DNA from: Cypionkella aquatica
Lineage (GTDB): Bacteria; Pseudomonadota; Alphaproteobacteria; Rhodobacterales; Rhodobacteraceae
Reading direction: 5' to 3'
DNA: 64,000 bases
Assembly: GCF_030161095.1 (NCBI RefSeq)
Contig: NZ_BSPP01000005.1
Span: 124,001-188,000 of the forward strand
The translations under genes were made by a program, and so were the position numbers. Shown one piece after another: positions 34,699 through 44,348 of the stretch. Below the pieces are notes generated by a model. That model was not told the origin of the DNA. It saw nothing but the letters and a program-made list of their open reading frames with translations, and did not search any database. The first letter of the stretch is position 1. Every line of letters begins with the position of its first letter.

Positions 34699-35124
34699 AT
34701 GACCACGCTGCATGACACCCAGACCGCCGCAAGTTTCACCGCTCCTGATGCCGCGCAGATCGAGGCGCTTGCTTATACGGCGATTGCGGCACTGCCGCTG
34801 CCCTACCGCGATGCCGCATTGCAGATCGCGCTGCGGATTGAGGACTTTGCCAGTGATGCCATGCTGGCCGAACTGGGATGCGAAAGCCCGTTCGAGCTGA
34901 CCGGGCTTTACGATGGCATTCCGCTGACCGAAAAATCGGTGGCCGATCAGGTGCTGCAGCCCGACATGATCTGGCTGTTCCGCCGCCCGATCCTGGATGA
35001 ATGGATCGAGCGCGGCACCGTAACTTTGGCCGAACTGGTGACGCATGTGCTGGTGCATGAGCTCGCGCATCATTTCGGCTGGAGCGATGCCGAAATTGCT
35101 GCGATTGATCGCTGGTGGGAATAG
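34699..35124 (+). CDS. minimal zincin-like metallopeptidase family protein
   Basis: The 141-residue cytoplasmic protein ends with the zinc motif VHELAHHFGWSDAEI (HExxH plus downstream Asp), within the family of possible minimal metallopeptidases (PF06262). Upstream FELTGLYDGIPL and MIWLFRRPILDEW are other conserved blocks of that family. It is divergent from gltX and followed by an exported protein. Substrate and in vivo role are unknown. Confidence 0.85.
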   Translation: MTTLHDTQTAASFTAPDAAQIEALAYTAIAALPLPYRDAALQIALRIEDFASDAMLAELGCESPFELTGLYDGIPLTEKSVADQVLQPDMIWLFRRPILDEWIERGTVTLAELVTHVLVHELAHHFGWSDAEIAAIDRWWE

Positions 35125-35226
35125 CGCTTGCGGTTTCCCCCTGCTTGTCACTTGGACAGCGCGCGAAAACCTTTCTATCATGCCGCCAGCAAGCGATGAT
35201 TTTATCAAGCCTTACGGAGTTTCCTG

Positions 35227-35799
35227 ATGTTGAAAACCTTTGCTCTTGCCGTTGTTGCCAGCAGTTTTGCACTGGCGGCGCTTGCGGGTCCGATCGTCGA
35301 TAAGGCCACCGAGATTGAAAGCCTGATGGCGGCGCAGGACAATACCGGCGCGATGGATGCCGCCGATGCGCTGATGACGACCGTGTGGGAAGCCAACACC
35401 GCCATCGGCATCCGCGAGGCGGTTCTGGTCACGGAACCCGCCGCGGGCATTGGCATCTACAACCCGCGCGCGGATGAGAAATACAAGGTCGGCACGCCGA
35501 TTCTGATCTATGCCGAGCCTTTCGGCTATGGCTACGGATCGGGCGGGGATGGGCTCTATACCATTGGTTTTGCCGTTGATCTGAAGGTGATGACCGAGGC
35601 TGGCGAGGTTCTGGGCGAGATCCCATCGGTCGCGGATATGGCACTGACCTCGCGGCACAAGCTGCGCGAGTTTCAGGCCAATCTGACCTATACTTTGGAT
35701 GGCATCGCGCCGGGCCGCTATGTGCTGGAAACCACGCTGCGGGACAAGAATTCTGAAAAATCGGGCAGCTTTCAGAACACTATCGAGATTATCGAATAA
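35227..35799 (+). CDS. exported protein of unknown function
   Basis: The 190-residue product has a signal peptide (MLKTFALAVVASSFALAALA) and a soluble periplasmic domain with KVGTPILIYAEPFGYGYG and, near the end, GIAPGRYVLETTLRD followed by KSGSFQNTIEI, which reads like a beta-sandwich domain. GGAG is 8 nt upstream of the ATG. It is alone on the plus strand before a bidirectional terminator. I do not recognise a named family. Confidence 0.8.
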   Translation: MLKTFALAVVASSFALAALAGPIVDKATEIESLMAAQDNTGAMDAADALMTTVWEANTAIGIREAVLVTEPAAGIGIYNPRADEKYKVGTPILIYAEPFGYGYGSGGDGLYTIGFAVDLKVMTEAGEVLGEIPSVADMALTSRHKLREFQANLTYTLDGIAPGRYVLETTLRDKNSEKSGSFQNTIEIIE

Positions 35800-35880
35800 T
35801 CTGCACGGTTAATCTGCAACGGTCATTCGCGCAGAGCGGCAAAGCGCGCCAAGCCCGCTTTGGGTATTTCACATTGGCAC

Positions 35881-35939
35881 AAATACTCCCGCCGGAGGCA
35901 TCCTGCATGGGCCATGGGATGCCTCCGGTGGGAGTATTT
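35881..35939. terminator. bidirectional terminator / dispersed palindrome
   Basis: A 23-base arm starting AAATACTCCCGCCGGAGGC is repeated inverted with one mismatch after a 13-base loop; both ends carry T or A tracts. It lies between convergent genes (35799 and 36013) and belongs to the same repeat family as 25151-25337. Confidence 0.75.
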
Positions 35940-36012
35940 CAAAAAGAGCAGTTCCAAGCGGCCCCGGCTGTTACGCACTGGAGCTTAGACGGGGGGCCTT
36001 AGACGAGTGGCA

Positions 36013-36324
36013 TCAGCCGCGCGGCGCAAACAGGATCAGCGCCGCACCAGCCAAGGCAAGCGCTGCGCCGGAAAGGTCGGCCCAATCCGGGCGGCTGCCC
36101 TCAACCAGCCACAGCCACAACAACGAGGCCGCAATATAAACCCCGCCATAGGCCGCATAAGAGCGCCCAGCGTAGGTGCTGGGGGCCAGCGCCAGCAAAT
36201 AGGCAAACCCCGCCAAAGCCAGCGCAGCGGGGAGCAGCCAAAGCACGGACGCGCCGCGCCACCAACTGAACACCGCAAAGCAGCCGGCAATTTCCAGTGC
36301 GGCGGCAAGGGCGTACAGCGGCAT
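36013..36324 (-). CDS. YnfA/UPF0060 family membrane protein
   Basis: The 103-residue protein has four hydrophobic helices and the family signature [18 protein letters not shown], then [25 protein letters not shown] and a final GAALILF. YnfA proteins are small inner-membrane proteins related to the SMR exporters. The start at 36324 overlaps the nadE stop (TGATG), so it is co-translated with nadE; no functional link between the two is evident. Confidence 0.88.
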   Translation of the reverse strand: MPLYALAAALEIAGCFAVFSWWRGASVLWLLPAALALAGFAYLLALAPSTYAGRSYAAYGGVYIAASLLWLWLVEGSRPDWADLSGAALALAGAALILFAPRG

Positions 36325-37985
36325 CAGCTGGGATCGCGCCAGCGGTTGGCGATTGGATAGCGGCGGTCTCCGGCGAAGGCGCGTTTGGTCAGGCGGGTGC
36401 CGGGGGCGGATTGGAAGCGTTTGTATTCGCTGATGTAAACCAGATGTTCGACCTTTTTCACCGTGGATCGATCAAAGCCTTTGGCGACCAGTTCGGCCAC
36501 AGAGAGGTCTTGGTCAATCAGGCCTTCAAGGATCGCGTCCAGCACCGGATAGGGCGGCAGGCTGTCTTCGTCTTTTTGATCGGGGCGCAATTCGGCGCTT
36601 GGTGGCTTGTCGATGACACGCGGCGGGATCACCTCGCCTGCGGGGGCCAGCATCCAGGCGCAGTGATTGCTGTTGCGCCAGCGGCAGGTTTCAAACACGC
36701 GGGTTTTATACAGGTCTTTCAGCGGGTTATAGCCGCCGTTCATATCGCCATAGATCGTGCAATAGCCGACAGCAACTTCGGATTTGTTGCCGGTGGTCAG
36801 CAGCATCTCGCCAAATTTGTTCGACATCGCCATCAACAGCACGCCGCGCAGGCGGGATTGGATGTTCTCCTCGGTGAGCCCCGGTGCGGTGCCTGCGAAC
36901 AGATCGCCCAGCGCTGCGCCCACCGCATCCTGCGGCCCGGTGATCGCCACCGTATCCAGCCGACAACCCAAAGCTGCGGCAACCTGCGTTGCATCATCCA
37001 GCGAGTGTTGCGACGTATAGCGCGACGGCAGCATCACGCAGCGCACGTTTTCTGGCCCAATCGCATCGGCAGCAATCGCGGCGACAATCGCGGAATCAAT
37101 GCCGCCCGACAGCCCCAGCAGCACTTTTTTGAAGCCGGTCTTGCCCAGATAATCCTTCAGCGACATCACCATGGCGCGGTAATCGGCCTCATACGACATC
37201 GGCATCTTTTCCATGATACCGGGAAGCGCGCGCCATCCCTCTGGTGTCTCATGAAAATCAATATGCGTCACACAGGCGTCAAATTGCGGCAGTTGCGCCA
37301 TCAGCGCGCCGCCGGGGTTCAGCACGAAGGACGCCCCGTCAAACACCTGATCATCCTGCCCGCCGATCATGTTCAGATACACCAGCGGCAACCCGGTCTC
37401 GACCACCCGCGCCACCATCAGATTGGTGCGCACCGATGGCTTGCCGCGATGATAGGGCGAGCCATTCGGCACCAGCAAAATCTGTGCACCAGTCTCGGCC
37501 AAAGTCTCGCACACCTCGGCGTGCCAAGCGTCTTCACAAATCGGCGAGCCAATGCGCAGCGGCCCGACCCGATACGGCCCCTGCGGTGCAGCTGATGCAA
37601 ACACCCGCTTTTCATCGAACACATCACTGTTGGGCAATTCGTGCTTCAGCACGGTTGCGGCAATGCGCCCGTGTTCAAGGATGTAATAGGCGTTATACAG
37701 CAAGCCATCGCGCAGGCAGGGCGCCCCCACCCCCAGCGCCGGGCCATCCACGATCCGCGCGGCCAAAGCCTCGACCGCCTGCACCGCATCCGCGACAAAG
37801 CCCGGTTTCAGCACCAGATCCTGCGTCTGATAGCCGGTTACGAACATTTCGGTCAGCGCCACCATCTGCGCGCCTGCAGCACGGCCCTGCACCCAAGCGT
37901 CATAAGCCAGCGCGCAATTCGCCTCTATCGCGCCCAGTGTCGGGTTCAGCTGGGCCAAGGTCAGGCGGAAAGTCGCGGCCATCAT
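36324..37985 (-). CDS. nadE: glutamine-dependent NAD+ synthetase
   Basis: The 553-residue enzyme converts deamido-NAD to NAD using glutamine. The N-terminal nitrilase-type glutaminase has its Glu-Lys-Cys triad in [19 protein letters not shown] and [10 protein letters not shown]. The C-terminal synthetase has the P-loop [17 protein letters not shown] and [22 protein letters not shown]. Total length is normal for the fused type. Two adjacent ATGs (37985 and 37982) are possible starts. It is divergent from the MORN protein gene. Confidence 0.94.
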   Translation of the reverse strand: MMAATFRLTLAQLNPTLGAIEANCALAYDAWVQGRAAGAQMVALTEMFVTGYQTQDLVLKPGFVADAVQAVEALAARIVDGPALGVGAPCLRDGLLYNAYYILEHGRIAATVLKHELPNSDVFDEKRVFASAAPQGPYRVGPLRIGSPICEDAWHAEVCETLAETGAQILLVPNGSPYHRGKPSVRTNLMVARVVETGLPLVYLNMIGGQDDQVFDGASFVLNPGGALMAQLPQFDACVTHIDFHETPEGWRALPGIMEKMPMSYEADYRAMVMSLKDYLGKTGFKKVLLGLSGGIDSAIVAAIAADAIGPENVRCVMLPSRYTSQHSLDDATQVAAALGCRLDTVAITGPQDAVGAALGDLFAGTAPGLTEENIQSRLRGVLLMAMSNKFGEMLLTTGNKSEVAVGYCTIYGDMNGGYNPLKDLYKTRVFETCRWRNSNHCAWMLAPAGEVIPPRVIDKPPSAELRPDQKDEDSLPPYPVLDAILEGLIDQDLSVAELVAKGFDRSTVKKVEHLVYISEYKRFQSAPGTRLTKRAFAGDRRYPIANRWRDPS

Positions 37986-38136
37986 ATGCTCCGGGTTAGG
38001 ATATTTGCGGTTCTAGCAGGTTCGCGGCCAAGCGAAAGGCCAACTGGGCCAAGCTTTGCCGATCCACGCGGGCGCATGGCTTGTCAGCAGGCCACCCACA
38101 GGTCTAGGGTGCGGCGCGACAGCAAGGGTGAGTGCG

Positions 38137-39648
38137 ATGCGGAAAACAGGCTTGGCAGCGGTGATCTTGATGGCAATGGCAACGGCGGCCACAGCTCAAG
38201 CTCAGGGCGAGGTGATCAGCAAGCAATATGACGATGGCTCTGTCTATGAGGGCACCTTTGTCAACGGCCTGCAAGATGGCACCGGCACCTACAAACTGCC
38301 AAACGGCTATGAATACAGCGGCGAATGGGTCAGCGGTGAAATCCGTGGCACTGGCATCGCCCGCTATCCCAATGGCTCGGTCTATGAAGGGCGCTTTGCG
38401 GCGGGCAAACCCGAGGGCAAGGGCAAGATCACCTTTGCCGACGGTGGCACCTATGAGGGCGACTGGCGCGGCGGCAAGATGACCGGGCAAGGCCGGGCCA
38501 CCTATGCCAATGGCTCGGTCTATGTCGGCGCTTTCAGCGATGGCAAACATGACGGCACCGGCAAGCTGACCGATGCCAATGGCTACAGCTATGCCGGGCA
38601 TTGGCAGATGGGCGAAAAGCAGGGCGAGGGCGTGATCCGCTATCCCGATGGCACCACCTACACCGGCACTTTGGTGAAAGGCGCGCGTCAGGGCACAGGC
38701 ACGCTGACCATGCCCAACAAGCTGGTCTATGTCGGGGCATGGAAATCGGGGCAGATCAACGGTTTGGGCAAACTGACCCAGCCGAATGGCGATGTCTATG
38801 AGGGCGATTTCGTCGATGGCCTGCGGGTTGGCAAGGGCACCGAGACCTATGCCAACGGCGATGTCTATAAAGGCGGCTTCAAGGCCGACAAACGCGACGG
38901 CAAAGGCAATTTCACCGCCAAGGATGGCAGCAGCTATGTCGGCGACTGGGTGGCCGGCCAGATGCAGGGTCAGGGCGTGATGATCTATGCGGACAAATCC
39001 AGCTATCAGGGCGGCTTTACCGCCGATCAGCCGGATGGCAAGGGCAAGATCACCTATGCCGACGGCTCCAGCTATGACGGCGATTGGCTGAAAGGCGCGA
39101 TCACCGGCCAAGGCACCGCCACCTATGCCAATGGCTCGACCTATACCGGGGCCTTGGTTGGCGAAAAGCCCGATGGCATCGGCACCATGACCTTTGCCGA
39201 TGGCTTTCGCTATGAAGGCGGGTGGAAGGCCGGGGTGCGCGAAGGCGTCGGCACCGCGACATGGGCCGATGGCACCGTCTACAAGGGCAATTTCAAAGCC
39301 GGTTTGCGCGATGGCAAGGGCAGTTTGACGCAACCCGATGGCTTCAGCTACACGGGCGATTGGCTGGCCGGGGCGATGCAGGGTCAGGGCAGCGCCACCT
39401 ATCCGTCGGGCGACAGCTATTCCGGCGGCTTTATTGCGGGCAAACGCGAAGGCGCGGGCAAGCTGACCTATAAGGGCGGCGAGATTTCAGAAGGCATCTG
39501 GAAGGCGGGCGTGTTGACCGGACCCTTGCCTGCGGGCACGCCTGCCCCAGCGGCACAACCCGTGGCCCCCGCAAGCCCTGCCGCTCCGGCAGCGCCAACC
39601 GCTCCGGCAGAGGGTGCAGGCGAGACTGTGGCACCGAGCAATCCATAA
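38137..39648 (+). CDS. exported MORN-repeat protein
   Basis: The 503-residue protein has a signal peptide (MRKTGLAAVILMAMATAATA), 19 consecutive MORN repeats of 23 residues (consensus YADGSxYEGDWxxGxxxGxG, residues ~30-465) and a Pro/Ala-rich tail of ~35 residues. MORN arrays form long beta-hairpin ribbons that bind lipids or proteins; in bacteria most are uncharacterised. The start at 38137 has AAGGGTG upstream and begins with the signal peptide; the frame from 38056 is longer but not protein-like. It is a single gene with no obvious partner. Confidence 0.85.
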   Translation: MRKTGLAAVILMAMATAATAQAQGEVISKQYDDGSVYEGTFVNGLQDGTGTYKLPNGYEYSGEWVSGEIRGTGIARYPNGSVYEGRFAAGKPEGKGKITFADGGTYEGDWRGGKMTGQGRATYANGSVYVGAFSDGKHDGTGKLTDANGYSYAGHWQMGEKQGEGVIRYPDGTTYTGTLVKGARQGTGTLTMPNKLVYVGAWKSGQINGLGKLTQPNGDVYEGDFVDGLRVGKGTETYANGDVYKGGFKADKRDGKGNFTAKDGSSYVGDWVAGQMQGQGVMIYADKSSYQGGFTADQPDGKGKITYADGSSYDGDWLKGAITGQGTATYANGSTYTGALVGEKPDGIGTMTFADGFRYEGGWKAGVREGVGTATWADGTVYKGNFKAGLRDGKGSLTQPDGFSYTGDWLAGAMQGQGSATYPSGDSYSGGFIAGKREGAGKLTYKGGEISEGIWKAGVLTGPLPAGTPAPAAQPVAPASPAAPAAPTAPAEGAGETVAPSNP

Positions 39649-39687
39649 CGCCGAGCGTGATTGCGGCCTGCTTGGCTCAAGCCGCGA

Positions 39688-40329
39688 TCACCACACCACA
39701 GCCTTGCCCGCATAATCATAAAACCCACCCGATTGTGCAGGCGAAAGCGCTTCCAGCACCGTGATCAACCGGTCTGCCGCCACAGCGGGCGCGTCCTTTG
39801 TTCCCGGATAGCCTGCGGTAAAATCAGTGGCTACAGTGCCGGGATGCAGCGCCGCCAACACTGCCAAAGGATGGCTGCGCGCAAGCTCGATGGCCGCCGT
39901 ATGCACGATCTGGTTCAGCGCCGCCTTTGCCGCACGGTAGCTGTACCACCCACCCAAGGCATTATCGCCGATCGAGCCCACCCGTGCCGACAGCACCCCG
40001 ACCCGCACCGCACGATCACGGGGCAGCAGCGGCAGCAGATGTTTCAGCACCAAGGCAGGGCCCACCGCATTGACCGCAAACTGCGCCAACATCGCCTGTG
40101 CCGTCAGCACTTTCAGCGATTTTTCCGGCACGCCCAAAGCCCCGGTGGCAATCAACACCCGATCAAACTGCCCTGACAGACGCCCCAGCGCTGCGGCCAC
40201 CGCCGCCTCATCCGTCACATCCAGCCCATCGCCCGCACGCGACAGCCCCACCACCTCACAGCGCGCAGCCCAAGCCGCCGCCACCGCCGCGCCAATTCCG
40301 CCCGAAGCCCCAATCACCAACGCCCGCAT
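39688..40329 (-). CDS. short-chain dehydrogenase/reductase
   Basis: The 213-residue classical SDR has ALVIGASGGIGAAVAAAW at the N-terminus, the asparagine in FAVNAVGPALVL, the catalytic serine region SARVGSIGDN, and YSYRAAKAALNQ (YxxxK), with LHPGTVATDF after it. This pattern resembles the CsgA-like subgroup. The cofactor loop lacks a clear acidic residue, so NADP or NAD preference cannot be called. GGGGG lies 7 nt before the ATG at 40329 (GTG at 40332 is adjacent). Substrate unknown. Confidence 0.87.
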   Translation of the reverse strand: MRALVIGASGGIGAAVAAAWAARCEVVGLSRAGDGLDVTDEAAVAAALGRLSGQFDRVLIATGALGVPEKSLKVLTAQAMLAQFAVNAVGPALVLKHLLPLLPRDRAVRVGVLSARVGSIGDNALGGWYSYRAAKAALNQIVHTAAIELARSHPLAVLAALHPGTVATDFTAGYPGTKDAPAVAADRLITVLEALSPAQSGGFYDYAGKAVVW

Positions 40330-40694
40330 CACATGCCCCCATCACACCCCGCCGCAAGCCGCACAGCTAGCACGCAATCCACGCCCGGCCACGGCGCACC
40401 CCAAAATACCCATCAGACCCAAGCCCAGACCGACACAACGCATTGCACCCACAAAACTCAAAGCGCGCGCCATCCTTGCCCGCATCAGGTTAACGAAATA
40501 GGAATCAGAAAAATCAACCCATTGAAATAAATGGATTTCCAAGTTTTTCCACGCGTGGACAAACCCAAACCCCCCGCCCAAACCCACGGCCGCCACAGCC
40601 CCAACAGCGATGATTTGCTCTTTTCAAAATACTCCGCGCGGAGCGTCCCCCCTCCCCAAGCCGCGCCATGGCCCGCAATCCATATCCCGGCAGC
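40330..40694. other. intergenic stretch without recognised gene
   Basis: Nothing convincing is encoded here. A small hydrophobic minus-strand frame is present but has no conserved features. A short AAAATACTCCGCGCGGAGCG palindrome at about 40626-40645 belongs to the dispersed repeat family. Confidence 0.4.
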
Positions 40695-40740
40695 GCCGCC
40701 GCTGGGCCCTCGATGGGCCCAAGCGGCGGCACCACTTTTT
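40695..40740 (+). terminator. orphan intrinsic terminator
   Basis: GCCGCCGCTGGGCCC pairs with GGGCCCAAGCGGCGGC around a five-base loop, followed by ACCACTTTTT. There is no plus-strand gene upstream within 1 kb, so the transcript it would end is unidentified. Confidence 0.6.
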
Positions 40741-40775
40741 CATCACACCCCCCTTCCCTTCCAACAAATCCGCCG

Positions 40776-40781
40776 TATAGT
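40776..40781 (+). promoter_or_regulatory. probable -10 box of the leu leader
   Basis: TATAGT ends 7 nt before the leader-peptide ATG at 40789, which would place transcription start at or next to the A of the ATG. No ribosome binding site precedes the ATG. Confidence 0.5.
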
Positions 40782-40788
40782 CGCCGCC

Positions 40789-40881
40789 ATGACACGGGAA
40801 ACCATCATTGCCTCGACCCACGCCGCGCCCATTTCCGGCGCGCCGCTTTCCCGTGGCCTGCTGCTTCTTACCCGCTTCTGA
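40789..40881 (+). CDS. leuL: leucine leader peptide upstream of leuA
   Basis: The 30-codon frame ends SRGLLLLTRF and stops at 40881, 75 nt before leuA. The four consecutive leucine codons (CTG CTG CTT CTT at 40858-40869) close to the stop are the mark of an attenuation leader sensing charged tRNA-Leu. The following RNA can pair TTGGGTGC (40890-40897) with GCGCCCAA (40917-40924), in competition with the leucine-codon region, though no T tract follows. Lack of a ribosome site and the promoter position suggest a leaderless transcript. Confidence 0.75.
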   Translation: MTRETIIASTHAAPISGAPLSRGLLLLTRF

Positions 40882-40956
40882 GCGTGCCCTTGGGTGCGAC
40901 CGCTCGGAAGTGATCAGCGCCCAAAGCAAGTAGCAACAAAATCCAAGGAACTCGCC

Positions 40957-42558
40957 ATGACCGACACTCAAGCGCAAACCCGCGCCGCAACCGCGCAAGC
41001 CCAACCCAAAGTCGTGATCTTCGACACCACCCTGCGCGACGGCGAGCAATCGCCGGGCGCCACCATGACCCACGATGAAAAGCTGGAAATTGCCAGCTTG
41101 CTGGATGAAATGGGCGTCGATGTGATTGAGGCGGGCTTTCCCATCGCCTCCGAAGGCGATTTCGCGGCGGTGACTGAGATCTCGAAGCGCTCGAAAAACT
41201 CCACCATCTGCGGCCTCGCCCGCGCCAACTACAAAGACATCGACCGCTGCTGGGAGGCGGTGAAATTCGCGCCCTCGCCGCGCATCCACACTTTCATCGG
41301 CACCTCGCCGCTGCACCGCGCCATTCCGAAACTGAATATGGACGAGATGGCCACCCGCATCCACGACACCGTCACCCATGCCCGCAACCTGTGCGACAAC
41401 GTGCAATGGTCGGCGATGGATGCGACGCGGACGGAACATGATTACCTCTGCCGCGTGGTCGAAATCGCGATCAAAGCCGGAGCCAGCACCATCAACATCC
41501 CCGATACCGTCGGCTACACCGCGCCCCGCGAATCCGCTGATTTGATCCGCATGTTGCTGGAACGCGTGCCGGGGGCGGACCAAGTGATTTTCGCCACCCA
41601 TTGCCACAACGATCTGGGCATGGCGACGGCGAACTCCCTTGCCGCTGTTGAGGCGGGCGCGCGTCAGATCGAATGTACCATCAACGGTCTGGGCGAACGT
41701 GCGGGCAATACTGCCTTGGAAGAGGTCGTGATGGCTTTGAGGGTCAGGAATGACATCATGCCCTATCGCACAGGGATCGACACCACCAAGATCATGAACC
41801 TGTCGCGCCGGGTCTCGAGCGTGTCGGGCTTTGCGGTGCAGTTCAACAAAGCCATCGTCGGCAAGAACGCCTTCCTGCACGAAAGCGGTATCCATCAGGA
41901 TGGCGTGCTGAAAAACATTGAAACTTTTGAGATCATGCGCCCCGCTGACATCGGCCTGACCGCGCATAACATCTCGATGGGCAAACATTCGGGCCGCGCG
42001 GCGTTGCGGGCCAAGTTGAAGGAACTCGGCTATGAATTGGCCGACAACCAGTTGAACGACGTGTTCGTGCGCTTCAAGGCTTTGGCCGACAGCAAGAAAG
42101 AGGTCTATGACGAAGACCTGCTCGCCCTCGTCGCGGATGAGGCCACCAATGACGCGCATGACACCATTCAGGTGAAACGTCTGCGCGTCGTCTGCGGCAC
42201 CGAAGGCCCGCGCGAGGCGGAATTGACCCTGACCATTGAAGGCGTGGACCACTCGGTTGACGCCACGGGAGATGGCCCGGTGGATGCCGCGTTCAATGCG
42301 GTGAAAATGCTGTTCCCGCACAGCGCGCGGCTGCAACTGTATCAAGTGCAAGCAGTGACCGAAGGCACCGACGCGCAGGCAACGGTTTCGGTGCGGATGG
42401 AAGAAGAAGGCCGCATCGTCACCGGGGCCTCGGCGGATACTGATACGGTCGTGGCCAGCGTGAAAGCCTATGTGAACGCCCTGAACAAACTGATCGTGCG
42501 CCGGACCAAGTCGGCACCGGATAGCGATAAGAAGTCGGTAAACTACAAAGATCAATAA
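40957..42558 (+). CDS. leuA: 2-isopropylmalate synthase
   Basis: LeuA condenses acetyl-CoA with 2-ketoisovalerate, the first committed step of leucine synthesis. The 533-residue protein has FDTTLRDGEQSPGATMTHDE with catalytic residues, THCHNDLGMATANSLAAVEAGA with the metal histidines, NGLGERAGNTALEEV, and a C-terminal regulatory domain (residues ~395-510) for leucine feedback. AAGGAA lies 7 nt before the ATG. It sits behind a leader peptide and is followed by a strong terminator, so it is transcribed alone. Confidence 0.95.
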   Translation: MTDTQAQTRAATAQAQPKVVIFDTTLRDGEQSPGATMTHDEKLEIASLLDEMGVDVIEAGFPIASEGDFAAVTEISKRSKNSTICGLARANYKDIDRCWEAVKFAPSPRIHTFIGTSPLHRAIPKLNMDEMATRIHDTVTHARNLCDNVQWSAMDATRTEHDYLCRVVEIAIKAGASTINIPDTVGYTAPRESADLIRMLLERVPGADQVIFATHCHNDLGMATANSLAAVEAGARQIECTINGLGERAGNTALEEVVMALRVRNDIMPYRTGIDTTKIMNLSRRVSSVSGFAVQFNKAIVGKNAFLHESGIHQDGVLKNIETFEIMRPADIGLTAHNISMGKHSGRAALRAKLKELGYELADNQLNDVFVRFKALADSKKEVYDEDLLALVADEATNDAHDTIQVKRLRVVCGTEGPREAELTLTIEGVDHSVDATGDGPVDAAFNAVKMLFPHSARLQLYQVQAVTEGTDAQATVSVRMEEEGRIVTGASADTDTVVASVKAYVNALNKLIVRRTKSAPDSDKKSVNYKDQ

Positions 42559-42564
42559 ACCCGC

Positions 42565-42596
42565 AAGCGCGGCCCTGTTGCGGGGCCGCGCTTTTA
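42565..42596 (+). terminator. intrinsic terminator of leuA
   Basis: AAGCGCGGCCC and GGGGCCGCGCTT form an 11-bp stem around a short loop and end in TTTT, 6 bp after the leuA stop. Confidence 0.88.
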
Positions 42597-42597
42597 C

Positions 42598-42965
42598 CTA
42601 GAACCCGCCCGTCATCTCGGTCAGCGCAGTGTCACCATCGACCACCAGCATCGTGCCGCTGACCTAGGCTGCGGACTCTGACCGGAGAGAAAGCGCGCCT
42701 GCAGTTCTGCTTCGCCCTATCACGCGGTGGCGATCCGGCCCGGTTGCACAGCATTACAAGTGATACCATCGCGCCCAGATTCCAGTGCGACCGCGCGTGC
42801 CATGGCGCTGATCGCGGGTTTCGCCGTCGCACAGGCTGACGTGCCGTCGATGCCCACCAAGGGCCCGGTGATAGATTCAATGTTGACGGTGCGGCCAATT
42901 CCGTCGGGGCTGCCCGCGCCGGAAACGAGCGCCACACGGTTGTGGAAACTGAACAAGTTTCTCAC
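42598..42965 (-). pseudogene. decayed short-chain dehydrogenase (FabG-like)
   Basis: On the minus strand from about 42965 the sequence reads NRVALVSGAGSPDGIGR, the SDR cofactor motif, then jumps straight to SITGPLVGIDGTSACATAKP and ALESGRDGITCNAVQPGRIAT. The ~100 residues normally between them are missing, and the catalytic tyrosine of YxxxK is cysteine. After a stop at about 42720, the typical SDR C-terminus SGTMLVVDGDTALTEMTGGF appears in another frame and ends at 42598. Internal deletion, stop and frame change together show a dead gene. Confidence 0.75.
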
Positions 42966-43189
42966 CCCAACCCGACGCCCTACACGCGAAAATGATAGCT
43001 GTCCTATTCCGGGCAACCCAGATCCAACGGCCAGGATGACGGCAAAGGTTCGATTAGTGGAAGCAATCCCGTAATATTGACCGAGGATCTGCTGTGATTG
43101 CAGCAAAATGGGTATTCGTTTGTCCAAGGCGGAAAGGCGCGGCCTGCAAGGTCGGGGCCTTTCCCCGGCCCCTGCATGGTCTTATATGA
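42966..43189. other. intergenic stretch upstream of mreB
   Basis: No coding potential was recognised. It ends in a GGGGCC/GGCCCC hairpin at about 43154-43172. The mreB promoter probably lies in this stretch. Confidence 0.35.
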
Positions 43190-44297
<1,108 letters not shown>

Positions 44298-44348
44298 ATC
44301 CGGCGCGCGTTCGCGGTCCTTGTGTCTTTGAAGTGAAACGGGCCAGCC

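Noticed and set aside
40342-40488. Possible 43-48 residue hydrophobic peptide on the minus strand
   Set aside because: The frame is hydrophobic and Cys-containing but has no convincing ribosome site and could be chance; too weak to annotate.
40624-42555. 643-codon minus-strand ORF
   Set aside because: It mirrors leuA in a fixed frame and has His/Asp/Gly-rich composition typical of antisense frames; no domain seen.
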